Of a stretch of 28,960 bases of DNA, positions 1 through 8,548 are shown piece by piece (the stretch's first letter is position 1; every line of letters begins with the position of its first letter). The notes beneath the pieces are model-generated. The model searched no databases. It was not told where the DNA came from and worked only from the letters and a program-made list of their open reading frames with translations. Source of the stretch: CAZSNT01 sp964607765 (GTDB taxonomy: Bacteria; Verrucomicrobiota; Lentisphaeria; Oligosphaerales; JABHEG01); assembly GCA_964607765.1 (NCBI GenBank), contig CAZSNT010000135.1, positions 1 through 28,960 on the forward strand, given 5' to 3'. Position numbers and translations under genes: made by a program.

Positions 1-1
1 G

Positions 2-1537
2 CGCGACCACAACATCTGTGAGTTGCCGAACTTCGACTGGCTGCGGGAGAACGGCACGTCGTTCACGCAGGCCATCACCAGCAATCCCGTGTGCTCACCG
101 ACCCGGGCGACCATCGCCACGGGGCTCACGTCCCGCGCGCACGGCCTGATCATGAACGGCTATTCGCTCAACCCGGCAATCCCGACCTTCATGCGGGCGC
201 TGCAGAAGGAGGGCTGGCGCACCGGCGCCTTCGGCAAGCTGCACCTCAGACCTCACTTCGAGAGGTTCTACCAGGACTACTCGGTCTACGGCTTTGACGT
301 GGTCCACAATACCGAGGACGATCGCAGCGGCGAGTGGCTCGACTGGGTCAAGGCCGAGCATCGAGAACACTACGAGGCGGCGCTCGCGACGTGCTGGCCC
401 GATGTGCCAGGCTATGCCGAGTACGGCCCGGACAAGATCGACATGCGGCCGGCGATTCGGGAGGCCAAGAAAACGTATCCGAACGTCTTTGGCGAACCGC
501 TGGCGTTTCCGGAAGAGGTCTCGCAGTCGGCCTGGATCACCTCCCGGGCGCTGGACTACATTCAGGAAACCGATGCGGACCAGCCACTCCTTGCCCACGT
601 GAGTTACGTGGCGCCCCATCCGCCGTTCTGTCCGCCAGCCGAGACCATGGACAAGGTCAATCCGGAGAACATACCCGCCCCGGTCCCGGCGGAGTGGCTG
701 CACAGCGATGACGCGCCGGAGTACTACAAGAAGATCGCGCGGTTTCTCAACAACGAGACCGACGAGCGCCCGATTTGGGCCGATACCGTGATCCGGCGCG
801 ATCCCAACGGGCGCCCCGCCAGCCCTGTTGCGGACCTCGCAGATAGCCGCCACCGGTACTTTGCCGACATCGTGCACCTGGACCAGCAACTCGGGCGGGT
901 CCGGAAGGCATTGGCCGAGTCCGGACGCCTGGGGAACACCATCATCATCTTCACCGCCGATCACGGCGAACTGCTCGGCGACCACGGTTTCATGCAGAAG
1001 CAGGAGCGCCACTACGACGGCGGCATTCGGGTGCCGCTGGTGATTGCCGGTCCCGGGCTTGCGAAGGGCGCAGTGCGGCACGAGATCGCGCAGCTCGAGG
1101 ACATCTGCCCCACCATCCTCGAGCTGAGTGGCGTGCCCATGCCCCAGATGCGGTTCCGCAACAAGAAGACCGGGATCACAGACGACCACTGTGCGCAGAT
1201 CGCCGGTCGTTCCCTGGCGGGCATCTGCGGCGGAGATACGCCGGGCGGTTGGCGGCAGGAGGCGTACGTTGAATCCTACGTCTCATTCGGCCCCGACGCT
1301 CTGGGCGCCTGGGCCCGCAGCGTGCGGACTTCGCAGTATCGCTACACCTATTACCCCGATGGCAATGGCGAACAGCTCTTTGACCTGAAAACTGACCCCG
1401 ATGAACAGAACAACCTCGCCTACGATGCGGAGTACGCAACACTTCGGTTGGCGCTCAAGGACCGCCTGCTGGAGCAGCTCATCCGCCAGGATTTCCCGCC
1501 GCCGCCGCGAGATCTCTTCCACTTTGGCATCCACTGA
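2..1537 (+). CDS. Sulfatase (Cys-type), 5' end cut by window edge
   Basis: Arylsulfatase-type hydrolase that would remove sulfate ester groups, probably from a sulfated glycan. The reading frame is open from base 2, so the true start lies outside the window. By alignment with the next gene (shared ICELPN segment) about 20 N-terminal residues are missing, including the first metal-binding aspartates. Visible family hallmarks: C-S-P-T-R at bases 92-106 (the Cys matured to formylglycine), a GKLH motif, and FTADHGELLGDHG carrying metal ligands, followed by GGIRVPL. It ends PPPPRDLFHFGIH with TGA at 1535-1537. The next sulfatase starts 21 bp downstream, which suggests co-transcription. The two are clear paralogues sharing many blocks, such as NGY..NP.IPTFMR.LQ and DVVHNTED. 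Substrate and S1 subfamily cannot be read from the sequence. Whether it has a signal peptide is unknown. Confidence 0.93.
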   Translation, partial: RDHNICELPNFDWLRENGTSFTQAITSNPVCSPTRATIATGLTSRAHGLIMNGYSLNPAIPTFMRALQKEGWRTGAFGKLHLRPHFERFYQDYSVYGFDVVHNTEDDRSGEWLDWVKAEHREHYEAALATCWPDVPGYAEYGPDKIDMRPAIREAKKTYPNVFGEPLAFPEEVSQSAWITSRALDYIQETDADQPLLAHVSYVAPHPPFCPPAETMDKVNPENIPAPVPAEWLHSDDAPEYYKKIARFLNNETDERPIWADTVIRRDPNGRPASPVADLADSRHRYFADIVHLDQQLGRVRKALAESGRLGNTIIIFTADHGELLGDHGFMQKQERHYDGGIRVPLVIAGPGLAKGAVRHEIAQLEDICPTILELSGVPMPQMRFRNKKTGITDDHCAQIAGRSLAGICGGDTPGGWRQEAYVESYVSFGPDALGAWARSVRTSQYRYTYYPDGNGEQLFDLKTDPDEQNNLAYDAEYATLRLALKDRLLEQLIRQDFPPPPRDLFHFGIH

Positions 1538-1558
1538 CTACGGACGACTGACAGCCCC

Positions 1559-3082
1559 ATGCCCCACCCCAACATCATCTTCTTCATGGTCGACCAGATG
1601 GGCGCCAAATGGCTGGAGGCGGCCATGGGCGGCATCTGCGAGTTGCCCAACCTGAAGCGTCTGCAGAGCATGGGCTGCACCTTCAGCAATGCCTACTCCA
1701 ACAACCCGGTCTGCTGCCCCGCCCGCGCGACACTCGCAACCGGCCTCTCCAACCATGGTCACGGGCTCCTCTCCAACGGCTATCGCCTGAACCCCGAGAT
1801 CCCGACCTTCATGCGGACGCTGCAGACCGCCGGCTGGCGCACGGGCGCCTTCGGCAAGGTCCACTTCTACCCGTTCGATTCCGAGTATTACCCGTACCCC
1901 GATTACCGGGAGTACGGCTGGGACGTGGTCCACAACACCGAGGACAACCGCACCGGCGAGTGGCATGACTGGATCCGGAAAGAGCATGCCGATCACTACG
2001 ACGCAATGGTCTCGACCGCTGACAATTGGGCAAAGGAGCTGCCCTACTACGACGCGTACGGCGCAGACAAGGTCAGCCTCTCCGAGATCATGGTGAGGGA
2101 GAAGCCAAAGCGGACTATGCCTGGGGGGACGGTCTTCGACTGTTACCCATTGCCGTTCCCGGAGGAGCTGTCGCAGACCAACTGGATCACCGATCATGCG
2201 CTGGACTTCATCGAGGCGGCGCCGGAAGACCAACCTGTCTACGCCCACATCAGCTATGTTCAACCCCATCCCCCCTTCCATACGCCGGCGCGGTTCCTGG
2301 ACCTGGTCAATGTGGACCGCATCCCCGAGCCCGTGGGCCTGGACAAAGGGCTGAACGTCGCATCGGGCTGGCGCGAAGCGCGCACGTTCTACTTCGCCGA
2401 CTTTATGCACATCGACGAGCAGATCGGGCGTGTCCTTGACCTGCTTGAAGAGACGGGCCGGATGGCAAGCTCCTACTTCGTCTTCACTTCCGATCACGGC
2501 GAGATGCTGCACGACCACGGGCGCTGCAGCAAGTCCCACAACCACTACGAAGCCGTGTACCGAATTCCGTTGATCATCGCCGGCCCGGGACTGAAAGCCG
2601 GGAGCACGTGCGATGCGTTCGCACAGCATGAGGACATATGCCCCACCATTCTTGACATGGAGCCGTCGCTGCTGGGCCACCATCCCAAGCCCGTGTTCCG
2701 AAAGGGGCTCGAGAAGGAAACGCCTCTCTTCCACGGACGCTCCCTCATGCCCTGGTGCCGCGGTGAACCGGTCGCGGACTGGCGGACCTCGGCGCTGATC
2801 GAATCCTTCGGCTGCCTCTGCGAAGGCCCCAATTCAAACCTGATCGCTCAGTCGTGGAAGAAGGCCCTGCGCACAGCCGACTACCGCTACTCCACTGTCG
2901 TGGGCCACGACCTGGAGGAGCTGTTCGATCTGCAGACCGACCCGGACGAGCTCAACAACGTGGCCGCCGACCCCGCCTACGAAGAGGCCCTGCACGACAT
3001 GCGGTACTCGCTGCTGAACCGGGTCATGCTCACGGACTACCCCCTGCCGCCGCGGGACCTGGAGGTGATCGGCGCACATTGA
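1559..3082 (+). CDS. Sulfatase (Cys-type), no signal peptide
   Basis: Full-length 507-residue sulfatase. It starts MPHPNIIFFMVDQMG, so the catalytic fold begins at once and there is no signal peptide. A cytoplasmic location is therefore likely, unlike the two sulfatases downstream. Active-site motif C52-C-P-A-R56 (formylglycine Cys52), then GKVHF and FTSDHGEMLHDHG with metal ligands. The first metal motif is V-D-Q rather than the usual D-D, a variant I know from other sulfatases. No good Shine-Dalgarno precedes the ATG at 1559, and the 21-bp gap from the upstream paralogue suggests translational coupling. The next alternative ATG, codon 10, would delete the first strand of the fold. Its closest visible relative is the neighbouring upstream gene, so the pair probably arose by tandem duplication. 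Confidence 0.94.
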   Translation: MPHPNIIFFMVDQMGAKWLEAAMGGICELPNLKRLQSMGCTFSNAYSNNPVCCPARATLATGLSNHGHGLLSNGYRLNPEIPTFMRTLQTAGWRTGAFGKVHFYPFDSEYYPYPDYREYGWDVVHNTEDNRTGEWHDWIRKEHADHYDAMVSTADNWAKELPYYDAYGADKVSLSEIMVREKPKRTMPGGTVFDCYPLPFPEELSQTNWITDHALDFIEAAPEDQPVYAHISYVQPHPPFHTPARFLDLVNVDRIPEPVGLDKGLNVASGWREARTFYFADFMHIDEQIGRVLDLLEETGRMASSYFVFTSDHGEMLHDHGRCSKSHNHYEAVYRIPLIIAGPGLKAGSTCDAFAQHEDICPTILDMEPSLLGHHPKPVFRKGLEKETPLFHGRSLMPWCRGEPVADWRTSALIESFGCLCEGPNSNLIAQSWKKALRTADYRYSTVVGHDLEELFDLQTDPDELNNVAADPAYEEALHDMRYSLLNRVMLTDYPLPPRDLEVIGAH

Positions 3083-3099
3083 AGAATCGTGAATACCAA

Positions 3100-3184
3100 G
3101 GACTGGCGGACTTGCGGGACTAGCGGGCCCGCGTCATGGAGTCGCGGACACGCGAGTCCGCCAGTCCCGCAAGTCCGCCAGTCC
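3100..3184. repeat. Long imperfect inverted repeat made of 8-9-bp tandem units
   Basis: The arms at 3100-3126 and 3158-3184 are reverse complements over 27 positions with one mismatch, around a 31-bp loop. The loop holds a small TCGCG/CGCGA hairpin (3142-3146 with 3151-3155). Each arm is itself a tandem run of units like ACTNGCGGG. The element fills most of the gap between two sulfatase genes and would form a strong RNA hairpin, possibly causing polarity or protecting the upstream message. There is no T-tract after it, so it is not a canonical intrinsic terminator. Confidence 0.85.
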
Positions 3185-3207
3185 AGAAGGAAGAGAAGGC
3201 AAGAAAG

Positions 3208-4656
3208 GTGAAACAAACGACAGCAATGGGAATCGTTCTGATGAGTTTTGCAGCATTCCAGGCCGGAGCAGCGGGGCCGCCGAACATTCTCGTCATCGTC
3301 ACCGACGACCAGGGCTACGGCGACCTGAGCGCGTTCGCGCACCATGCCCCCGACGTGCGGACTCCGCACATGGACCGGCTTGCGAAGCGCGGGGTCCTCT
3401 TCTCGCAGGCCTATGTCACGGCCCCGGTGTGCAGTCCGTCCCGCGCCGGCTGGAACACCGGGCGGCACCAGGTACGGTGGGATCCCAAGTCGTCTTTCGG
3501 CTGCGGGCATCCGAAGAACGAGACAAACATCGCCGAGATCATGAAGGCGAACGGCTATGCCACGGCGCGCTTCGGCAAGAACGACTACGGCAAGGGCCTG
3601 CATCGACACGATGTGCGCGAATATCCGCTGAATCATGGCTACGACGAGTTCCTCGGCTTCTCGGCGCACGGCCACGACTACTTCCTGCTCACCAAAGACA
3701 TCGAAAGCCACACCCCCGATCCCAAGGGACACAGCGCGGTCGTCGGGCCGCTCATGCACAATCGGGGACACAAGGAGTTTGGCGGAGGCTACTTGACGGA
3801 GATCTTCACCGATGCGGCCATCGACTTCATCAGACAGGACCGTCAGCAGCCGTTCTTTGTCACGCTCTCCTACAACTCGGTGCACCACCTGATCCACCAA
3901 GTCCCCAAGCGCTACCTGGACAAGCACGGCGTCAAGGAGATCCCGAACTACGACCCCGAGAAGGACGGCAGCTACGAGAAGTGGTTCAAACGTTACATCA
4001 CCATCGGCGAGATCAGTGCCGAAGAGATGCGCCAGTATTACCTGGCCAGCCTGAACTGCCTCGACGACAACATCGGGCGGCTCATGGACACGCTCCGGGA
4101 GCGGGGGCTTGCCGATAACACCATCGTGGTCCTGTTCTCGGACAACGGCGGCGCCCCGAGCACCGGCGCCTGCAACCTGCCACTTGCGGGTAGCAAGTTC
4201 ACGCTCTGGGAAGGCGGTATTCGCGTGCCGTTCATTCTTGCCCGACCCCGTGAGCCGGCGCCCGGCACGGTTTGCGACCAACCGATCTCGACGCTCGACA
4301 TCCTGCCGACGGTCCTCCGTGCGGCGCGAATCGAGCTGCCCGAGGGACTGGACGGACAGCCCATCCCGACAGACCTTGCGGAGATCGCAGGCAGTCGGGA
4401 TCTGTTCTGGCGTTGGAGAGACGGGTACGCCGTGCGCTCCGGCGACTGGAAACTGTTGCAGAACGGCGGACGAAGCCCACGGAAGCCCACTGCCGGCATC
4501 GTCAACCGGACAAAGCTCCTCAAGGGAACCCGTCTGTTCAACCTGAAAGACGATCCTGGCGAAAGGCGTGACCTGGCTCTGGAGAACCCCGACGTTGTGG
4601 AGCGGCTCAAGAAACTGTACGAGGAATGGTCAGAGAGGACCGCACGCCCGAAGTGA
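3208..4656 (+). CDS. Secreted sulfatase (Cys-type)
   Basis: Sulfatase of about 482 residues with an N-terminal signal peptide (hydrophobic stretch MGIVLMSFAAFQAGAA, then PPNILVIVTDDQGYGDL). Metal ligands D33-D34; active-site motif C75-S-P-S-R79; VLFSDNGGAPS and WEGGIRVPF near the second half of the active site. The usual GKWHLG is replaced by GKNDYGKG. I chose the GTG at 3208 because AGAAGG (3194-3199) sits 8 bp upstream and the protein then begins with a clean signal peptide. The frame stays open to an ATG at 3136, but that adds residues encoded by the inverted repeat at 3100-3184. An ATG at 3226 is a second possibility. It probably acts outside the cytoplasmic membrane on sulfated sugars. 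Substrate unknown. Confidence 0.93.
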   Translation: MKQTTAMGIVLMSFAAFQAGAAGPPNILVIVTDDQGYGDLSAFAHHAPDVRTPHMDRLAKRGVLFSQAYVTAPVCSPSRAGWNTGRHQVRWDPKSSFGCGHPKNETNIAEIMKANGYATARFGKNDYGKGLHRHDVREYPLNHGYDEFLGFSAHGHDYFLLTKDIESHTPDPKGHSAVVGPLMHNRGHKEFGGGYLTEIFTDAAIDFIRQDRQQPFFVTLSYNSVHHLIHQVPKRYLDKHGVKEIPNYDPEKDGSYEKWFKRYITIGEISAEEMRQYYLASLNCLDDNIGRLMDTLRERGLADNTIVVLFSDNGGAPSTGACNLPLAGSKFTLWEGGIRVPFILARPREPAPGTVCDQPISTLDILPTVLRAARIELPEGLDGQPIPTDLAEIAGSRDLFWRWRDGYAVRSGDWKLLQNGGRSPRKPTAGIVNRTKLLKGTRLFNLKDDPGERRDLALENPDVVERLKKLYEEWSERTARPK

Positions 4657-4675
4657 GACACGAGTTTGGGAAAGG

Positions 4676-4703
4676 ACTAGCGACCAGCGACTCCCGACCA
4701 GCG
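4676..4703. repeat. Heptanucleotide tandem repeat, ACYAGCG x4
   Basis: Four consecutive 7-bp units: ACTAGCG, ACCAGCG, ACTCCCG, ACCAGCG. They lie just after the stop of the upstream sulfatase. The unit resembles the ACTNGCGGG units of the inverted repeat at 3100-3184. Immediately downstream, GGGAGGCG (4707-4714) and CGCCTCCC (4767-4774) form an 8-bp inverted repeat across the rest of the gap. Confidence 0.75.
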
Positions 4704-4795
4704 GTAGGGAGGCGGCGTATGCGGCGCCATCGTCCCCGCGAGTCCTGTCAATCCGGCAAATCTCCGCGCCTCCCACACCAAGTAGAGGAAAACTG

Positions 4796-7700
4796 ATGCG
4801 ACACTGGATTTCAGCCACTATCGCCTGCGCGCTGCTCTGCACGAGCGTGCTCGCGGCGGACCCCGCAAAGCCCAACATTCTCTTCATCTTGGTCGATGAT
4901 ATGGGGTGGAGGGATCTGGCCTGCTACGGCAACGAGGTGTTCGAGACGCCGAACATCGACAAGCTGGCGGCGGGGGGCATGCGTTTCACGGATGCCTACG
5001 CGGCCTGCCCCATTTGTGCGCCGTCCCGGGCCGCCATCATGACCGGAAAATTCCCGTCACGTACGGGATTCGTCGACAATTACATCAGCACGCGCAAAGG
5101 AGAGACATTGGCGCGTTCCAAGGAGCGCCAGTTCATGGAGCTGAAGGAAGTCACCCTCGCCGAAGCGCTCAGGGCAGGGGGGTACCAGACCGGATTCCTC
5201 GGCAAGTGGCATTTGAGCGCAAGTGATGAGATCCGCCTGCCGACCGATCAGGGCTTCGATGTGAATGTCGCGGGTGGATGGTGGGGACACCCCCGTGGAA
5301 GAACGGGTTACTTCAGCCCGTACCAAATGGCACACCTCAAGGATGGCCCCAAAGGCGAGTACCTGCCCGACCGCTTGACCACCGAAGCCATCCGCGTCAT
5401 GGATGAGTTCTCCCAAAAGGACAAGCCGTGGTTGCTCACCATGAGCTACTACACGGTGCACAGCCCATTCCATTCGAAGCCGGAGAAGACAAGGAAGTAC
5501 GCAGAGAAGGCCGGCAAGGCAAAGCTGAAACTCAAGAATCCCAAGTACGCCGGGATGGTGGAATCCCTTGACGAGAATGTCGGGCGGATGCTCCTCTGGC
5601 TTGATGGGAAAGGGTTGCGGAAGAACACGATCGTCATCTTCACGTCCGACAACGGCGGCATGGTCCGGGCAACAGAAAACGCCCCGTTGCGCAGTTACAA
5701 GGGCGACCTGTACGAAGGCGGCATTCGGGTGCCCCTGATCATCGATTGGCCCGGTGTCATCGAGCCGGGAAGTGTCAGCAACGCGCCCGTCCACGGGGTC
5801 GATTTCTACGCGACGATGCTCGCGATGGCCGGTCTGCCTGCGCAGCCGGGGAACCACCGGGACAGCATGAACCTGGTACCGCTGCTCAAAGGCGATACGA
5901 CCTTCGACCGTGGCCCGATGGTCTGGCACTATCCGGTTGCCGTCCCGCACATCGCCCACTCCAAACCGGGCAGTGTGATCCGGCATGGGGACTGGAAGTA
6001 CATTCAGTGGTACGAAGACGGCCGGCGCGAACTCTACAACCTGAAGGACGACATCGGTGAGTCGAAGGACCTTCTTCAGACCATGCCCGAAAAAGCGGCC
6101 GAGATGAAGGCCAGGCTGGATGCCTTGCTGGAGAAACATGGTGCACAGATCCCGCCTTCCGCTTCCGCCTCCGTGCCGCTGCCCGAGCCCGAGCCCCGCG
6201 CTGTCAATGAAGCGAAGACCAAAGGCCTGTTGGCCCGCTTCGATTTCAGCGATGGGAATCTGCTGAACAATCAACTGAAGGCTGGGGTGCAGCTGGTTCA
6301 GCGAGGTCAAGCAAAGGTAGAGACGGTGAACGGCACGGCGAAGTTCATGCCGGCATCCACGCCCCGCGGGTCGGCGAACTGGCTCGAGGCCGCTTTCCCG
6401 CGCCTGAAGACGTTCACGCTCTCCTTCTGGCTCAAGACGGACAGTGTCGATCAGGGCGGGCCGAATCAAGGCATTGTCTCTTCGGGAACCCTTGCCGACA
6501 GAGCATCTTGGCAACTCCAGAGCGACGGTGGCAGCGGGGGGCATCTGTCGCTCTTGTCCGGCTCCGGTGGCGGCGTGCGACGGACGGCGGCAACTACGCC
6601 GCATCGGCCGAATACCTGGTACCATGTGGTGCTCAGCAGCCGGGACGGGCAGGACTTGCGCATGACGATCTCCTCGGAAGGCGGGAAGACCGGGGATCTG
6701 GCCGGCGAATTGACGCATCCTGGGCCTGTGGCCCTGGCGCGGATCGCGCTCGGCGCCAATCGCGCCCGGAACCAGACCTATGGCATGCAACTTGCCAACG
6801 TCCAGGTGTACGATGCGGCCATACCGGCGACGACACTCTTCGCGGCGGGTCGGGCCGGCGGAGCGGTTGCGGCGCCGAAGCAACCCGCTCAACCCGCGCT
6901 GCCGAGCACGCTGCCCAGGCCCGTAACCGTCAGGCCTCCCGACGTGAGTCCAGTCCCCCCGCCTTCCCCGGAGCTGATCGCGAGGAGAAAGGCCGCCGGG
7001 CTGAAACCCAACATCCTCCTCTTTCTTGTCGATGACATGGGGCTGATGGACACCTCGGTCCCGATGCTGACCGATGAGAATGGAAACCCCAAACGCCATT
7101 CGCTCAACGACTGGTACCGCACCCCGGGCATGGAGCGGCTCGCGGCTCAGGGCACACGTTTCAGTAACTTCTACTCCCACAACGTCTGTTCGCCGACCCG
7201 CGTCTCGATCATGACCGGCCAGAATTCCGCGCGTCATCGAACCTCCGATTGGATCAATCCCTACAAGAAGAATGGGGGCGGGGCCGGCCCCGTGCCGTCG
7301 GCGTGGAACTGGGAAGGGCTTGGCAAGGGCGATGTCACGCTGCCCGCCGTAATGAAGCAGGCCGGCTACACGACCATTCACGTCGGCAAAGCGCATTTCG
7401 CACCGGACAAACACGAGGGCGCGGACCCGCGGGACCTGGGGTTTGACGTCAACATCGGCGGCTCCGCCATCGGCCATCCCCGGAGCTACTACGGGAGGCT
7501 GAACTACGGCAAGGGCAGTCGTCAGGCCGTTCCTCACCTGGACAAGTACCATGGGACCGACACGTTCCTGACCGAAGCCCTGACGCTCGAAGCGAGGGCC
7601 GAATTGGACAAGGCGCTGGCCGTTGAGAAACCGTTCTTCCTTTACATGACTCACTACGCGGTGCACGCGCCCTTCAACTCCGACCCGCGCTTTGCGGCCC

Positions 7701-8446
7701 AGTACCAGGACGCCGGCAAATCCAAGGCAGCTCAGGCCTACGCCACCCTCATCGAGGGCATGGACAAGTCGCTGGGTGACCTGCTGGATCACCTCCAGGC
7801 GAGGGGCGTGGCCGAGAACACGTTGGTCCTCTTCCTCGGCGACAACGGCGGCGACGCCCCGTTGGCGGGCACGGACGACATCTCGTCCAGTGCGCCCCTC
7901 CGCGGCCGCAAAGGCAGCAAATGGGAAGGCGGAGTCCGTGTCCCGTTCATCGCTGCCTGGGCTAAGCCGGGTCCGGAGAACAAGTGGCAGAAGAAGCTGC
8001 CCATCCCCGCCGGCGCCGTTCGTGAGGAGATCGGGACCTGCTACGACCTGTTCCCGACGATTATCGACTTGGTTGGCGCGCCGGTCCCCGCGGACCACAC
8101 GGTTGACGGGCAGGTCCTGACGCGCCTGCTTTCGGGGGAAGCAGACCCGAAGCATCGAAACCAATTCCTGAACCACTACCCGCACCCACGCCGTGGCCAG
8201 AGCCATTTCTTCACCACCTGGCGCAAAGCGGACTGGAAGGTGCGCTACGAGTACTTTGCGGAGTCCGCAGACCGTTACGGGCTTTACGAGCTCGCCGCCG
8301 ACCCGAGCGAATCCCGGAATCTCGCAGCGGAGAATCCGGACCAGCTTAAACGCATGATGCAGGGCATGGTCCGGGAACTGGAAGACATGGGTGCGCTGTA
8401 CCCGGTGAAAGACGGGCAGATGGTTGAGCCGACCATCCCGCAGTAA
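4796..8446 (+). CDS. Double sulfatase with central LamG/ConA-like domain, secreted
   Basis: A 1216-residue exported fusion. Signal peptide MRHWISATIACALLCTSVLA, then sulfatase domain 1 (about 25-475: D34-D35, C74-A-P-S-R78, GKWHLS, FTSDNGG, GGIRVPL). A ConA-like/LamG-type beta-sandwich follows (about 479-685: FTLSFWLKT, NTWYHVVLS, ANVQVYDAAI). After a Pro-rich linker (about 690-735) comes sulfatase domain 2 (about 737-1216: LVDDMG, C798-S-P-T-R802, GKAHF, LGDNGGDAP, GGVRVPF). Both active sites look complete. The ATG at 4796 has GAGGAA a few bases upstream and gives a clean signal peptide; the frame is open further upstream but there covers intergenic repeats. The middle domain may bind the polymer. 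The two halves are quite different, so two distinct sulfate positions may be processed. No stop or frameshift separates them. Confidence 0.92.
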   Translation: MRHWISATIACALLCTSVLAADPAKPNILFILVDDMGWRDLACYGNEVFETPNIDKLAAGGMRFTDAYAACPICAPSRAAIMTGKFPSRTGFVDNYISTRKGETLARSKERQFMELKEVTLAEALRAGGYQTGFLGKWHLSASDEIRLPTDQGFDVNVAGGWWGHPRGRTGYFSPYQMAHLKDGPKGEYLPDRLTTEAIRVMDEFSQKDKPWLLTMSYYTVHSPFHSKPEKTRKYAEKAGKAKLKLKNPKYAGMVESLDENVGRMLLWLDGKGLRKNTIVIFTSDNGGMVRATENAPLRSYKGDLYEGGIRVPLIIDWPGVIEPGSVSNAPVHGVDFYATMLAMAGLPAQPGNHRDSMNLVPLLKGDTTFDRGPMVWHYPVAVPHIAHSKPGSVIRHGDWKYIQWYEDGRRELYNLKDDIGESKDLLQTMPEKAAEMKARLDALLEKHGAQIPPSASASVPLPEPEPRAVNEAKTKGLLARFDFSDGNLLNNQLKAGVQLVQRGQAKVETVNGTAKFMPASTPRGSANWLEAAFPRLKTFTLSFWLKTDSVDQGGPNQGIVSSGTLADRASWQLQSDGGSGGHLSLLSGSGGGVRRTAATTPHRPNTWYHVVLSSRDGQDLRMTISSEGGKTGDLAGELTHPGPVALARIALGANRARNQTYGMQLANVQVYDAAIPATTLFAAGRAGGAVAAPKQPAQPALPSTLPRPVTVRPPDVSPVPPPSPELIARRKAAGLKPNILLFLVDDMGLMDTSVPMLTDENGNPKRHSLNDWYRTPGMERLAAQGTRFSNFYSHNVCSPTRVSIMTGQNSARHRTSDWINPYKKNGGGAGPVPSAWNWEGLGKGDVTLPAVMKQAGYTTIHVGKAHFAPDKHEGADPRDLGFDVNIGGSAIGHPRSYYGRLNYGKGSRQAVPHLDKYHGTDTFLTEALTLEARAELDKALAVEKPFFLYMTHYAVHAPFNSDPRFAAQYQDAGKSKAAQAYATLIEGMDKSLGDLLDHLQARGVAENTLVLFLGDNGGDAPLAGTDDISSSAPLRGRKGSKWEGGVRVPFIAAWAKPGPENKWQKKLPIPAGAVREEIGTCYDLFPTIIDLVGAPVPADHTVDGQVLTRLLSGEADPKHRNQFLNHYPHPRRGQSHFFTTWRKADWKVRYEYFAESADRYGLYELAADPSESRNLAAENPDQLKRMMQGMVRELEDMGALYPVKDGQMVEPTIPQ

Positions 8447-8447
8447 C

Positions 8448-8472
8448 TCGCCGCACACGGTGCGCCTCCCAC
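8448..8472. repeat. 25-bp direct repeat, copy 1 (left of ATPase gene)
   Basis: Identical over 25 bp to 9882-9906. It begins one base after the sulfatase stop codon. The core GCGCCTCCCAC also occurs at 4766-4776, and TGCGCCTCCC at 9856-9865, so it belongs to a small intergenic repeat family. The two perfect copies bracket the AAA+/DUF4143 gene. Confidence 0.9.
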
Positions 8473-8484
8473 GCCCGAGCCCAG

Positions 8485-8513
8485 TTTACAAAACGCAATA
8501 GAGCTGACATATT
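8485..8513 (+). promoter_or_regulatory. Sigma70-like promoter of the ATPase gene
   Basis: TTTACA (8485-8490, 5 of 6 to consensus), a 17-bp spacer, then CATATT (8508-8513, 4 of 6). It lies in a locally AT-rich stretch unlike the surrounding high-GC DNA and about 36 bp before the ATPase start. Prediction only. Confidence 0.5.
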
Positions 8514-8514
8514 A

Positions 8515-8527
8515 AGGTTAGTAACCT
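8515..8527. promoter_or_regulatory. Palindrome AGGTT-AGT-AACCT, possible operator
   Basis: Perfect inverted repeat of 5-bp arms around AGT (6 bp if read TTA-G-TAA outwards), with further partial symmetry (AATA to the left, GATA to the right). It sits directly after the predicted -10 box, where the transcript would begin, and before the ribosome binding site. The position suits a repressor site, perhaps for autoregulation. The binding protein is unknown. Confidence 0.4.
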
Positions 8528-8548
8528 CGATAATAACAGAGGGTGAAG

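Noticed and set aside
1538..4281. Long antisense open frames (1538-2734 and 3037-4281) opposite the sulfatases
   Set aside because: No family motifs or ribosome sites; one runs through the inverted repeat at 3100-3184.
4568..4795. N-terminal extension of the double sulfatase
   Set aside because: It overlaps the upstream gene and intergenic repeats and would bury the signal peptide; ATG 4796 has its own ribosome site.
5057..8458. 1133-codon open frame antisense to the double sulfatase
   Set aside because: It mirrors a gene with complete catalytic motifs; its product is low in recognisable motifs and is the usual by-product of high-GC codon use.
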